From Pseudodesulfovibrio tunisiensis (GTDB lineage: Bacteria; Desulfobacterota; Desulfovibrionia; Desulfovibrionales; Desulfovibrionaceae), in the NCBI RefSeq assembly GCF_022809775.1, contig NZ_CP094380.1, positions 186,001 to 250,000 on the forward strand: a stretch of DNA of 64,000 nucleotides, written 5' to 3'. The notes beneath the pieces were generated by a model, which saw only the letters and a program-made list of their open reading frames with translations, was not told where the DNA came from and did no database searches. Shown here piece after piece: positions 52,665 through 62,613 of the stretch. Both the position numbers and the translations under genes were made by a program. Each line of letters opens with the position of its first letter. Within the stretch, counting starts at the first letter, position 1.

Positions 52665-55600
52665 TATTTATCCCCTTCCTGCCACTTGCGCACGTTGACC
52701 ATGAACGCCTTGTATTCGGGAATGCCCGTGTTCGGGTCGCCAACATTCGGTGTTACGATGTTTGCGGAATCACCGCCGTCGGAAGGCATTGCCCAGCCGT
52801 AGTGCCAGGGCATGCCGACCATGTGAACGTCGTTGCCGTCGATCTTGTACGGCTGAATCCGTTCGGTAACGATCGCGATGGCCCACAGGGAACCGCGAAC
52901 GCTTTCAACGGTAACCTTTTCACCGTTTTCAATGCCGCGAAGTTCAGCCAGCTGTGGGCTGATTTCAACGAACATCTGCGGTTCGGCTTCCACCAGCCAG
53001 CTGCACCAGCGCGTCATGGAGCCTGTCTGCCAGTGCTCGGTCACGCGGTAGGTGGTGCCGACAAAGGGGTAGCGCGGATTGCAAACCGCTTTTTCCTCGC
53101 CTTGAATTTGAACCGATGTCGGGTTGTGGAGCGTGCTGGAGAATGCATGCTCTTTGACAGGGCATTCCAGCGGTTCGTAGTATTCAGGCAGGGGACCGTC
53201 AGCGCGCCCCGGGCCAAAGAGCTGACCGAAGCCGTGCTTGCGCATGATGAACGGATGCTTGGTGCCGGGAGCCCAGCCACCATCCGGGACATCGCCTTCC
53301 CACTTCTTGCCGTTCCATTCGATGACGGCGCGCTCCGGGTCCCAGGGTTTGCCCTGCGAATCCACGGAAGCCCTGTTGTAGATGATGCGCCGGTTCACGG
53401 GCCAGCACCATGTCCAGTTCGGGAACAGGCCGATCCTTTCCTGCATCGGAGTCTGGCTGGCGTCGTGGCGTTCCGACTTGTTCTCGGTGTCGCTCACGGA
53501 GTTGCAGTAGAGCCAGTTGCCGGATGTGGTGGAACCATCGTCCTGCAGGTAGGCAAAGCTCGGAACCTGCTGTCCCTTTTTGAATTGCTTGCCCTTGACG
53601 ACGGTATCCCGCGTGAACCAGCCGTTGATGAGCCTTGCCGTCTGCTGTGCGCTGAATTCCATGTGACCATGGCTGTTCTTTTCGCACATGTTGTTGAAGC
53701 TCAGACGGGTGATCGGATCGGGGTACGCTCCACCTTCCTCTTCATAGAGGCGGACCATTTCCTCCCACAGTTCGTGGAAGTAGTGACCATCGGTAAGCAC
53801 GCCGTCCTTGGGTTCCGGACCGGCATAGCGCCACTGCATCCAGCGGCCGGAGTTGGAGACCGAGCCTTCCTTCTCGATTGCGGTTGCGCAAGGGATGAAG
53901 AAGGTTTCGGTCTTGACCTTTGCCGGGTCCATTCCCGGGCCTTTCCAGAAGCTGGAGGTCTCGCAGTCGAAGACGTTGACGTTGACCATCCAGTCAAGCT
54001 CGGCAATGGCCTTGCGGGTCTTTTCCGAATCCGGGCTGGAACAGGCCGGGTTCATGCCCCAGATCCATGCACCAGTGAATCCGCCGTTGTACATGCGGTC
54101 GATGAGCGGAATCCAGGAGTACTCGCTTGCGTTGTGGTTTTCCAGCTTCGGCAGGTAGGTGTAGGCATCCTTGGGCGCATCATCGGAGTACATGGCCTTG
54201 AGCAGGCTGGCGGAGTACTTGGGATAGTTCTGCCACCAGTTTGCACTCCTCGGGTCCGTGGATACAGGCGTGAACTTCCTGTTGTACTGGTCGAAAGTGT
54301 CCAGTCCGGCAAGCGGAGTCGCGATGTATCCGGGGAGGATGTGATAGAGAAGGGCGTAGTCCGTGGAGCCCTGCACGTTGCATTCGCCGCGGAGTGCGTT
54401 GACACCGCCGCCGGCAATGCCGATGTTGCCGAGCATGAGCTGGATCATGGCCATGGCGCGGATGTTCTGCACACCCACGGAGTGCTGGGTCCAGCCCATG
54501 GCGTACATGATGGTACCGGCCTTTTTCGCTGTACCGGTGGCAGAGTATGCGTCGTAGAGCTCGACAAGGTCTTCGGGGGAAACGCCCGACATCCTCGAAA
54601 CCTTGTCCAGCGTGTACCGTTCGTAGTGTTTTTTCAGAATCTGAAAAACACAGCGCGGATGTTTCAGGGATTTGTCCATCTTGGGGACGCCGTTCGCGTC
54701 CATTTCAAATGCCCACTTCGATTTGTCGTAGGTGGCAGTTTTCGGATCAAACCCGGCGAAGAGGCCATCCTCGAACGTGTAATCCTCACCAACGATGAAG
54801 GACGCGTTGGTGTACTCACGCATGTATTCGAGAAAATAGCGCTTGTTCTCGATGATGTACTTGATCATGCCGCCGAGAACGGCGATATCCGATCCGGAAC
54901 GAAGCGCAATATGCTTGTCGGAACGTGCCGAAGTACGCGTGAAACGCGGATCGACATGAATGATCTTTGCGCCTCTGGCTTGCGCCTTCAAGGCCCATTT
55001 GAAGGAAATGGGATGGTTTTCGGCAGCATTGCTGCCCATTATCAGAATGCAATCACTGTTCTGCAAATCATTCCAGTGATTGGTCATCGCACCGCGTCCG
55101 AACGACTCTCCCAGAGCCGCAACAGTGGCGCTGTGTCAGATACGGGCCTGATGTTCGAGATAGACGATGCCCTGTGCGCGCATGAAATTATGCATCGCGT
55201 AGCATTCTTCGTTGTCCAGAGCGGCAGAGCCGAGGCAGGCCACACCCATGTTGCGGTTGACGACCTGACCCTTGTCGTTCCTTTCCTGAAAGGATTTGTC
55301 GCGGGATTCCTTGGCAAGTCTGGCGATGCGTTTCTTGCACCAGTCCCAGCTCTTTTCTTGCCATTCGCCGGAGTAGGGAGCGCGGTAGAGGCATTTGCCG
55401 GTACGCAGCTCGTTCTCGGTCATCTGAATGGAGCTTGCGCCCTTTGCGCAGAGAGCTCCCTGGTTGATGGGGTGGTCGGGATCGCCTTCCACGTTGATGG
55501 CTCTTCTGGTTTCCAGAGATGTGGTGACGACCAGTCCGCAGCCAACGGAGCAGTAGGCGCAGATCGAAGTCGTCTCCTTGCTCCAGGCAGGCTTCATCTG

Positions 55601-55711
55601 AGCGATCTTGGCAACCGCTGTCTTCTTGCAGCCAACGCCGAGGCCGGAAAAGGCGGCTCCAACGGCTGTTGCTGAAGAAAGTTTCACGAAATCACGACGA
55701 TTCAGTTTCAT
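52664..55711 (-). CDS. fdhA: Selenocysteine-containing formate dehydrogenase alpha subunit
   Basis: 1015 residues if the in-frame TGA at 55136-55138 is read as selenocysteine 192; the next residue is His, as in the active site pair of D. vulgaris FdhA. Tat signal RRDFVKLSSATAVGAAFSGL at the start, then the [4Fe-4S] site CAYCSVGC...C. After Sec come ATVAALGESFGRGAMTNHWN and the molybdopterin dinucleotide parts. Contains W or Mo with two MGD; oxidises formate to CO2 or reduces CO2 in the periplasm. Length equals FDH-N alpha. selABC must lie elsewhere. Confidence 0.95.
55103..55119 (-). other. Candidate SECIS hairpin of fdhA
   Basis: RNA CGGCUCUGGGAGAGUCG folds as a 7-bp stem with GGG loop, starting 16 nt after the UGA, the place where the bacterial SECIS that binds SelB is found. 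The same stretch of E. coli fdhF has a similar small hairpin. Confidence 0.5.
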
Positions 55712-55732
55712 TCGGAAATCCTAGATTTGTTG

Positions 55733-55963
55733 TTATTGCCCACGAATCTCACAGCCGAGCACTGTAAGCAGTCTATAGCCGGAGAGCGCCACAGGAGGCT
55801 CATGAAAAGTCATGCCTTCACAACAGAAGACCGGAGCCCAAGCAACAACTCGGACATCCAGCGTTCCGGCATACTCTTCACATGCTTCAAGAGACACTCC
55901 AAGCCCTCCGAAAGGAAGATCGGCAGTGCTCCGCGCTGTTATAGGTTTTTCGTTAAGTGCCAA
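55733..55963 (-). CDS. Unrecognised small ORF just upstream of fdhA
   Basis: 76 residues if started at the TTG 55963, which has an ideal SD (GGAGG, 5 nt). An ATG four codons earlier has AAGG only 2 nt away. The sequence (LNEKPITARSTADLPFGGLG, then VVAWAPVFCCEGMTFHEPPV) has a tandem Cys pair and no known motif or signal peptide. It ends 21 bp before fdhA on the same strand, so it should be in the same message. It may be a true small protein or a leader; a chance frame is not excluded. Confidence 0.4.
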   Translation of the reverse strand: MALNEKPITARSTADLPFGGLGVSLEACEEYAGTLDVRVVAWAPVFCCEGMTFHEPPVALSGYRLLTVLGCEIRGQ

Positions 55964-56227
55964 GTGCACCTCCATTACCTTTGATTTCGTGCTTCATGCA
56001 CAAAAGGCTTGTTTGATACGGAGAATTCAAGAGAAACACAAGACGTAGCGACCTGCCCATGTTTTTGCATGATTGTGCCGGGATCGGCGCAATGCGTTTT
56101 CTTTTGGAGGACCTGAAACATGAGTTCGTTTCCTTGATCGTTTGTTCAGCATCGGGGATGCGTACTCCATGGGGGGGCGCAGGAGCAGGCGGTTTGAAGG
56201 AGGCATGCGGTCCGGCTTCTGCATCAA
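55964..56227. other. Upstream region of the formate dehydrogenase operon
   Basis: About 265 bp with no convincing gene. It must hold the fdh promoter, but no clear sigma-70 or sigma-54 element was found. Short inverted words (CATGTTTTTGCATG) occur near 56058. Confidence 0.5.
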
Positions 56228-56262
56228 AATGGCCGCCGAGGAAGGAATCCCGGGCGGCCATT
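56228..56262 (-). terminator. Hairpin after the GntR gene
   Basis: Perfect 10-bp stem AATGGCCGCC / GGCGGCCATT, 26 bp after the stop of the GntR gene, with a short TTTTG tail on the minus strand. Probable end of the ureide operon. Confidence 0.7.
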
Positions 56263-56287
56263 GTGTCTTGGGCTGAATGAGGCTGGA

Positions 56288-57007
56288 CTAGTAGTAGGAC
56301 TGAAGAAGGGCTTTTTGAACGCTGTTGTTGGCGTTGTCCTGTCCTTCCTCGATGTTTTCCAGCAGATGGGAGCGAGCGCGTTCGGCATCGCCCTTGCGGA
56401 TTGCGTCTATGATGGCCAGATGCTGGTTGCAGGTGGTTTCAAGACGCCCCGGGTGCTGGAAATCCATGGTGCGGAAGATCAGCAGCCGCTCGCTGAAGGA
56501 ACGCAAGGTCCTGCAGATGGCCTTGTTGCCGAAAATCTCGGCCAGACCTTCGTGAAAGGACTGGTCCCACAGGGCAACCTGGCTGTAGTCCAGCTGATCG
56601 TTTTCCCGGCTGGCCCGACAGAACTTCTCCCATTCGTGTTGCAGACTGTCGAGTTGAGGGTCGACATCGGTGCGCGTACAGAGGCGTTCCACCACATAGA
56701 GTTCAAGGGCTTTTCGCAGTTCGTAGATTTCCCGTACTTCGTCCGGGTGTATCTGTTTGACCACGAAGGTCCTGTTTTCCATGCGTTCGGCAAAGCCGGC
56801 AGCCGCGAGCATGCGCAGGGCTTCACGCACCGGGCTTCGGCTTACGTCGAATTCCCGGCACAGGGATTCCTCCACCAGCGGCTTGTTCGGAGGGTATTCC
56901 CAGTTCAGGATACGCTGCTTCAAGGTGCGTAGAATCCTGATGCTGAGATTCTCCTTTTTGCGTTTGGTGCCCTGTTTTTTGCCGTTGCTGCGGTTCTTGT
57001 CTTCCAT
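56288..57007 (-). CDS. GntR-family transcriptional regulator, FCD (FadR) type
   Basis: 239 residues. N-terminal basic extension, then a winged helix-turn-helix (ILRTLKQRILNWEYPPNKPL, CREFDVSRSPVREALRMLAA). The C-terminal FCD ligand domain has the usual helices and metal-type residues (WDQSFHEGLAEIFGN, HLAIIDAIRKGDAERARSHL). Last gene of the ureide operon, 18 bp after the carbamate kinase, so it probably senses an intermediate of that pathway and represses the operon. The operator is not in view because the operon promoter is beyond the window. Confidence 0.88.
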   Translation of the reverse strand: MEDKNRSNGKKQGTKRKKENLSIRILRTLKQRILNWEYPPNKPLVEESLCREFDVSRSPVREALRMLAAAGFAERMENRTFVVKQIHPDEVREIYELRKALELYVVERLCTRTDVDPQLDSLQHEWEKFCRASRENDQLDYSQVALWDQSFHEGLAEIFGNKAICRTLRSFSERLLIFRTMDFQHPGRLETTCNQHLAIIDAIRKGDAERARSHLLENIEEGQDNANNSVQKALLQSYY

Positions 57008-57025
57008 GGTATCCTTTTCCCGAAG

Positions 57026-57976
57026 TTATTCAGGAATTATCCGTGTTCCCGCGTTACCTGTCAAGGCCTTGCTCATGAGCGGCAGGCTGGTGATGATGCC
57101 TGTACCACCCTGATATTCCACGAAGTCGGCAAGCGCCGTGACCTTGGGTTCCATACTGCCCTTGGGGAACTCCCCGGCAGCGCAGAGGGTTCTGGCTTCA
57201 CGCAGGGTCATGGTGTCGATCCACCGCTCTTCCGGGGTGTTGAAGTTCAAGGCCACCCGGTCCACCCCCGTGGGCAGCAGGAGCATGTCGGCCTGAAGCT
57301 CCCGAGCCAGAATCGAGGAAGAGAAGTCCTTGTCGATCACGGCTTCCACGCCTTCAATATCGCCGTTTTCCTTCTGGATGACCGGGATGCCTCCGCCTCC
57401 CAGAGCAATGACCAGATAGCCGTCCCTGACCAGTTGATTGATGGAGTTCTGCTCCACAATGGCCACCGGTGCAGGAGAGGGCACGACCCGACGCCAGCCG
57501 CGTCCGGAATCCTCCACGATGCTCCAGTTGTTGGCCTTGGCCAGTTCCTCGGCTTCCTCCTTGGAGTACCACGAGCCGATGGGCTTGGTCGGGTTGGCAA
57601 AGGCCGGATCATTGCGATCCACAAGGGTTTGCGTAACCAGTGCGATGGGCTCGCGTCTGATGCCCTTGCGTCGGAATTCATTGCGCAGGGCCTTGCAGAA
57701 CATGAAGCCCACCGCACCCTGAATGTCCGCGCCTGCGTAGTCCATGGGGACCCCGGAAACGTGCTCCCGGCTGAGTTCGGAGCGTCGCATGATGAATCCC
57801 ACCTGCGGACCGTTGCCGTGGGTCAGGACCACGTTCCAGCCCAGAGTGATCATGTCTGCCACATGAGCGGCGATGTCCTTGACCATGGCGTACTGGTCTT
57901 CCAGCGACAGGTTCTTCGGATCGGGAATGAGGGCGTTGCCGCCAATGGCCACGACGGCCAGTTTTTCCTTGTTCAT
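57026..57976 (-). CDS. arcC: Carbamate kinase (AllK/ArcC type)
   Basis: 316 residues from ATG 57976. Makes ATP, CO2 and NH3 from carbamoyl phosphate and ADP. Motifs: VVAIGGNALIPDPK, VLTHGNGPQVGFIMRRSEL, IALGGGGIPVIQKENGDIEG and AVIDKDFSSSILA, all as in ArcC. In E. coli the allantoin system uses such a kinase (AllK) after oxamate carbamoyltransferase; the same pairing stands here with AllFGH. It starts 16 bp after the allG stop. Confidence 0.93.
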   Translation of the reverse strand: MNKEKLAVVAIGGNALIPDPKNLSLEDQYAMVKDIAAHVADMITLGWNVVLTHGNGPQVGFIMRRSELSREHVSGVPMDYAGADIQGAVGFMFCKALRNEFRRKGIRREPIALVTQTLVDRNDPAFANPTKPIGSWYSKEEAEELAKANNWSIVEDSGRGWRRVVPSPAPVAIVEQNSINQLVRDGYLVIALGGGGIPVIQKENGDIEGVEAVIDKDFSSSILARELQADMLLLPTGVDRVALNFNTPEERWIDTMTLREARTLCAAGEFPKGSMEPKVTALADFVEYQGGTGIITSLPLMSKALTGNAGTRIIPE

Positions 57977-57992
57977 GGATATACTCGTCGGG

Positions 57993-59399
57993 TTATTCGT
58001 GCAGGCTGGCGTCCAGCGCATCGATGGCCTGAGTGAAGCATTCGAGGGGCGCGGCGGTCAGTCCGGCGCCGATCTGCCCGATACCGGCTTCCTTGTGGGC
58101 AATGCCGGTGTTGATGATGGGCTGAATGCCGGTGTCCGCGACCTTGCGGCAGTCAATGCCTGCGGCAGAGCCGCCGAAGTCGAGCAGAGGCAGGGTGAAG
58201 GCGGCGTTGCGTCCCACGGTGATGCGCTGCATGTTACGGGAATTCTTGACCGCGTCCGCCACGGTGCCGCCCACGAACTGGGTGATGGCCGGAGCTGCCG
58301 CCATGGCGAATCCGCCGACGCCAGCAGTCTCGGTGATGGCGCTGTCGCCCAAATCCGCTGCTGCGTCGTTTTTGGAGTAGCCCGGGAAGAACAGACCATC
58401 CACCATGGGAGCGTCCGCCACGAACCACTGGTCCGGGAACGCGGAGATGCGCACGCCGAACTGCACGCCGTTGCGCGCCATGACCGTGACCATGCTGGAG
58501 TTCTTCACGCCTGCGGCAGCGTTCATCATGGTCTTGCAGGAAGCCATGGACAGGTTCAGGAAGAAGTGGTCGTTTCCGGCAATGAAGTTCAGCGCGGCAG
58601 CGACCTGTGCCGGGTCCATGCCGGTCTGCAGGGCGGCAGGAGCCAGTTTGCGGAAGAACATGGACGTGGCTGCCGCATTGCGGTTGTGCACCTCGTCGCC
58701 CATGTGCAGGGCCTGCGCCATCAGGGACTTGATTTCCAGCGGCTCCATTTTTTCCACGGCCTTCTGCAGCACCGGGGCGAGCACGTCGGCCATCCAGTGC
58801 AGCCGGTCCAGCACGTCCTTGCCGAACGCACCGAAACGCAGCACCTTGCCCAGGCCTTCATTGAAGTTGCTGAAGGTGCGATTGCCGTGGACCGCGTCGC
58901 GCACCATCCATACGGGCATGGAAGGGCTGATTACACCTGCCATGGGGCCGACAGCCTGATGGTGATGACAGGGCGCGAGCTCGACTTCTCCGGCCTCCAC
59001 CATCCTGCGGGCGGCTTCCGGAGTGTCTGCCCAACCTTCGAAAAGGATGGCGCCCATGACGGCTCCCTGCTGGGGGCCGCACATGTTTTCCCAGGCGATG
59101 GGCGGGCCGGAATGCAGGATGCGCTTGCCGTCCATGCCGGGAATGTCCTTGCCTGCGGTACCTACGCCTTCCAGTACGGGATTGGATTCCATGTAGCGTG
59201 AAAACGCGATTTCATTGGCCTTGTCCACTTCGGGGTTGTTCAGGAGGCGGGCCAGTTTCCAGGCCAGAACCGGGTCGCCACCCGCCGGAGGCTGCCAGGG
59301 GCAGGCTGCCACGGGCACGCCCTGCGAGGACAGGGAATCCGTGAATCGGGCGAGACCGACATTAATGACATGCATGGGATCGGATATGATATTCTTCAT
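57993..59399 (-). CDS. allG: Oxamate carbamoyltransferase subunit AllG (DUF1116, YlbE family)
   Basis: 468 residues, DUF1116. Blocks: VPVAACPWQPPAGGDPVLAW, GMDGKRILHSGPPIAWENMC, LAPCHHHQAVGPMAGVISPS and MPVWMVRDAVHGNRTFSNFN. E. coli YlbE/AllG is one of three subunits of the enzyme that splits oxalurate to oxamate and carbamoyl phosphate. It lies between fdrA (3 bp gap) and the carbamate kinase, the same set as in E. coli. The substrate in this organism is inferred. Confidence 0.85.
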   Translation of the reverse strand: MKNIISDPMHVINVGLARFTDSLSSQGVPVAACPWQPPAGGDPVLAWKLARLLNNPEVDKANEIAFSRYMESNPVLEGVGTAGKDIPGMDGKRILHSGPPIAWENMCGPQQGAVMGAILFEGWADTPEAARRMVEAGEVELAPCHHHQAVGPMAGVISPSMPVWMVRDAVHGNRTFSNFNEGLGKVLRFGAFGKDVLDRLHWMADVLAPVLQKAVEKMEPLEIKSLMAQALHMGDEVHNRNAAATSMFFRKLAPAALQTGMDPAQVAAALNFIAGNDHFFLNLSMASCKTMMNAAAGVKNSSMVTVMARNGVQFGVRISAFPDQWFVADAPMVDGLFFPGYSKNDAAADLGDSAITETAGVGGFAMAAAPAITQFVGGTVADAVKNSRNMQRITVGRNAAFTLPLLDFGGSAAGIDCRKVADTGIQPIINTGIAHKEAGIGQIGAGLTAAPLECFTQAIDALDASLHE

Positions 59400-59402
59400 G
59401 GT

Positions 59403-60945
59403 TTAGCTCCGTTTGGTGACGAGCAGGGCCAGGATTGCTGCTTCCGCATTGCTGGAACACAGGGCAACGCCTTGTTCCTCGAGTTTGGCACGCTGTTCGG
59501 CGAGATTCTGGGGGTCGGCTTCAGTGCCGCAGACAGAGGCTATGAAGACCGGTGTGGTCGTTGCGGCCTTGCGGGTGTCGGCAATGGCCTTTGCCAGTTC
59601 CCCGGCCGGGTCTTCATTGGAGCCGTGGCCGAGCACCACGTCCAGCAGGACCACTGCGGTTTCCGGATCGGTGGCGTCCTGCATGATGCGCTCGTTGCGC
59701 GGCGTGGGGTCGATCATGGGATGCGGTCTGCCGCGGGTGAACACGTCGTCGCCGAGATCGACCACGGTGTGTCCCTGACTTGCAAACGGGTTGTCCAGTT
59801 CCCGGACCTTGCCGGTAGGACCGTTGGAAAACAGCTCGGGCAGATGGTCCTGAAGCAGAAGCTGGGTCTCGTAGCAGAAGGTGCCCCCCGTATACAGGCC
59901 GCGCAGATGCTTCTGGCCGGGCTGAAGCTGCTTTGCGAGCTCGGATGCGCGTTTGCAGAGCGTTTCGTCTTCCACTTCTGCGCTGACAAAGGTCGGGGTT
60001 TCCCCCTTGTCCAGAGCCACGGCGCAATGCGCGGCTTCCTCCAGCGTGCCGACCGGATGCAGGCCTTCGCCTTCCAGTTCCGACCTGTCCGCGCCCAGAA
60101 AATTGACGACCACGGGTTTTCCGGCAGCAGCGCGCCGCTGCCAGAACCTTTTGGGCCACTTCCTTTGCCGGAGGCTTGGAAATCAGCACGATGACCTTGG
60201 TCTGCGGGTCTTCGGCCAATGCCTTGATTCCGGAAAGCATGGTCAGACCGCCCACTTCATGGGACAGATCGTGACCGCCCGTGCCAATGGCCTGACTCAC
60301 GCCGGAACCAAGCTGGTCGATGAGGCAGGTAACCTGCTGGATGCCGGTGCCGGATGCGCCCACAACGCCGATGGAACCGGGGCGAACCACATTGGCAAAG
60401 GCCAGAGGTGCGCCGCCGATGATTGCGGTGCCGCAGTCCGGTCCCATGACCAGCAGACCGCGTTCCGTGGCGTACTGCTTCAGTGCGATTTCCTGTTCGA
60501 CCGGCACGTTGTCCGAGAACAGCATGACGTTCAATCCCGCGCCGAGGGCCTTCATGGCCTCGGCTCCGGCGAATTCGCCGGGAGTGGAAATCAACGCAAG
60601 GCTCGCCTCGGGATTTTCGGCCAGAGTGCCCAGAAGGGAAATGGGAGTCGGCAGTTCGGAAGAGCCGCTCTGCACGTCCTTGGGAGCCAATGCTTCGGCT
60701 GCTGCTGCAAACGCATCCGGAAGAGCATCTTCCTCGCCCTTGATGACCAGTACGAGATCGCTGGGCTTGGCTGCCGGAGCGGATTCGAGCAGTCCGCTCT
60801 GGACAAGCAGATCCATGTTGGCCGGGGTGCCCATGAGGGCCGAGGCCTCCTCGATGCCGGGAAGAGCCGTGATGCCGGCGGAAATGCGCATCAGCGCCAC
60901 GGAATCCTGGTATATGTTTTGATGGATTTGAGTTTCTGTTTTCAC
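59403..60945 (-). pseudogene. allF: FdrA/AllF subunit gene with a +1 frameshift
   Basis: Acyl-CoA-synthetase-like FdrA family. Start GTG 60945 with SD AAGGAG. The first part (about 270 residues) runs to AKEVAQKVLAAAR and has VVGASGTGIQQVTCLIDQLG and MGPDCGTAIIGGAPLAFANV. The rest continues in the next frame from AAAGKPVVVNFLGADRS to a stop at 59403. The switch lies in GCAGCGGCGCGCTGC (about 60130-60142), where one extra base shifts the frame. Removing it gives 513 residues (E. coli FdrA 555). Could be a sequence error, a recent mutation or real frameshifting. Both parts keep good codon use. Confidence 0.8.
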
Positions 60946-60955
60946 GAGAACTCCT

Positions 60956-61855
60956 TTAACGGTCGACCTGAAACGGAGCGACCGGTTGTATGTCCGGCTG
61001 TTGGCCGGAAAGTGAAACACTGTTTTGAAAAGATTGCAGCCCCAGTAAAAGTCCTCGGGTTCCGTCGCATCCGGAGCTGGCTCCGAATTCGGCAGCGCGT
61101 TGCAACGCCTTGCGGATTTCCATCTGGGATTTCCCGGTCATCAAAGCCTGTCGCAGTTCGGCCAGCGGACGATGAAAAGTCCCTTGCATGGCATCTTCCA
61201 GCATGGCCCGGCTTACGAATGTGGTATTCGACAGCAGTGCGGGCAGTTGGGCTTGCAGGTCGACGAACAGTGGGTGTCGCATTCCGTGCAACGCACAGCA
61301 TAGACCTACAAGCAAATCGTCGCCCGAGGGCGTAAGGCCCGGGCCTGCTCCCACCAAGCGAGCCAGAAGCCGCGGATTCGGAGCAAGCGTTTCCCGCATG
61401 TCCGCCACAAATGCCTCGAAGCAGGAAATCGCAGCGGACCGCAAGGAAGAGCGCGGCATTTCAGCTTCCATTTTCAAAAGGAAGTCGACAGCCCCCGGCA
61501 ACTGTTTGTTCAAGGCGGCTCTTTCCGTGTCGTCCAATGCCGGAGGCATCGGGCTTTTCCACGGAGTCGCTGCAAGATGGGAAAAATCCAGCAAAGGAAA
61601 ATCAGGCAAGGCAAGTTCAAGCGCATGGCCGCAGCAGGCAACAGGCATGCCCGGGACAAGTCGCGGAAAAAGCCGGTTCGCTACATCCGCAGTCAATGCC
61701 AAACAGCGTTCGCTCATGTTGCGATCGTTGCAAAGCAGAGTCAGCATGGACGGAACATGCGGGGCATCAATCAGCAGATTCACGGAATTCGTGAATACGC
61801 TGTGCACCTTGCCTTGCCATGTTCCTGGGAATTGACTGCCTGCGCTGACGATCAT
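60956..61855 (-). CDS. allH: Oxamate carbamoyltransferase subunit AllH (DUF2877, YlbF family)
   Basis: 299 residues, DUF2877. The family motif is LVGAGPGLTPSGDDLLVGLC (about 170-190), with the N-terminal VFTNSVNLLI and the C-terminal GASSGCDGTRGLLLGL. E. coli YlbF/AllH is the third subunit needed for oxamate carbamoyltransferase. Upstream of fdrA by 10 bp. A hairpin lies between it and the cysteine hydrolase upstream. Confidence 0.82.
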   Translation of the reverse strand: MIVSAGSQFPGTWQGKVHSVFTNSVNLLIDAPHVPSMLTLLCNDRNMSERCLALTADVANRLFPRLVPGMPVACCGHALELALPDFPLLDFSHLAATPWKSPMPPALDDTERAALNKQLPGAVDFLLKMEAEMPRSSLRSAAISCFEAFVADMRETLAPNPRLLARLVGAGPGLTPSGDDLLVGLCCALHGMRHPLFVDLQAQLPALLSNTTFVSRAMLEDAMQGTFHRPLAELRQALMTGKSQMEIRKALQRAAEFGASSGCDGTRGLLLGLQSFQNSVSLSGQQPDIQPVAPFQVDR

Positions 61856-61889
61856 GATGCTTTCTCCATGTATCCGGTACGCCTTGAGA

Positions 61890-61922
61890 GAAGGGAGGAG
61901 GGGGGGGCGTTCTCCTCCCTTC
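61890..61922 (-). terminator. Hairpin between the cysteine hydrolase and allH
   Basis: 11-bp stem GAAGGGAGGAG / CTCCTCCCTTC with an 11-nt G-rich loop, 5 bp after the hydrolase stop. Could lower the level of the downstream allHFGK genes or mark a message end. Confidence 0.6.
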
Positions 61923-61927
61923 AGGGG

Positions 61928-62593
61928 TTATTTCAGGGCGTCTGCGACCTGATCACTCGTGGTGACCCAGCCGAAGAGGCCGCCCTGGGCCTTGATCATT
62001 TCCAGGCCCACGCGCTGGAATTCCGGGAAGTAGGAGCCGGTTGCATCCGAAACCACGGCGCATTCGTAGCCGCGATCATTGGCCTCGCGTACGGTGGTGT
62101 GCACGCACACTTCCGTGGTCACGCCGCACACGATCAGGGTCTCGATGTCCCGGTTGCGCAGGAGCAGATCCAGATCCGTGGACCAGAACGCGTTCTTGCC
62201 GGGCTTGTCGATGATGGGTTCGTCCTTGGTGGGATAGAGTTCGGGGATGATGTCATGCCCTTTTTCTCCGCGAACAAGAATGCGGCCCATGGGACCTTCG
62301 TCGCCTATGCAAAGGGTGGGATTGCCCCGGCGTTTCTTGGACGGAGGGAGGTCGGCCAGATGCGGAGCATGGCCCTCGCGGGTATGCACCACGAACATTC
62401 CGGCTTCACGCGCCGCTTCCAGCACCTTTCTGGTGGGTTCGATGGCCGTGCGAAGCAGGGAAACATCGTTGCCCAGAGTCTCGCCGAAGCCGCCGGGCTC
62501 CAGAAAATCGCGTTGCATGTCGATGATCAGGAGCGCAGTGCGCTTGGGATCGAATTCCAGTTCATATGGTTCAGCCTGCAATTTCTTGGTCAT
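61928..62593 (-). CDS. Biuret-hydrolase-like cysteine hydrolase (isochorismatase superfamily)
   Basis: 221 residues. Catalytic triad Asp25 (IIDMQRDF), Lys130 (IIDKPGK) and Cys163 (GVTTEVCVHTT). The blocks HTREGHAPHLADLP, MGRILVRGEKGHDIIPELYP and REANDRGYE resemble biuret hydrolase (BiuH) and RutB more closely than isochorismatase or nicotinamidase (family memory, not a search). BiuH turns biuret into allophanate and ammonia. With AllFGH downstream the substrate may be a carbamoyl or ureido amide. Preceded by the AH_C-like gene. Confidence 0.82.
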   Translation of the reverse strand: MTKKLQAEPYELEFDPKRTALLIIDMQRDFLEPGGFGETLGNDVSLLRTAIEPTRKVLEAAREAGMFVVHTREGHAPHLADLPPSKKRRGNPTLCIGDEGPMGRILVRGEKGHDIIPELYPTKDEPIIDKPGKNAFWSTDLDLLLRNRDIETLIVCGVTTEVCVHTTVREANDRGYECAVVSDATGSYFPEFQRVGLEMIKAQGGLFGWVTTSDQVADALK

Positions 62594-62613
62594 GATAACC
62601 TCGATATGGTCTG

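Noticed and set aside
52487..55675. Long plus-strand open frame of about 1060 codons opposite fdhA
   Set aside because: Mirror frame of a GC-rich conserved gene; no SD or known domain, while the minus strand is clearly FdhA.
55136..55711. Separate short gene for the FdhA N-terminus
   Set aside because: The stop is the UGA for Sec192; the frame continues with the conserved active-site residues.
56090..56105. Sigma-54-like element upstream of fdhA (GGCAC...TGC)
   Set aside because: Spacing between GG and GC is 9, not 10, and the flanks do not fit.
56059..56280. Plus-strand frame of 73 codons between fdh and GntR
   Set aside because: No SD, ends in the GntR terminator, and amino acid pattern looks random.
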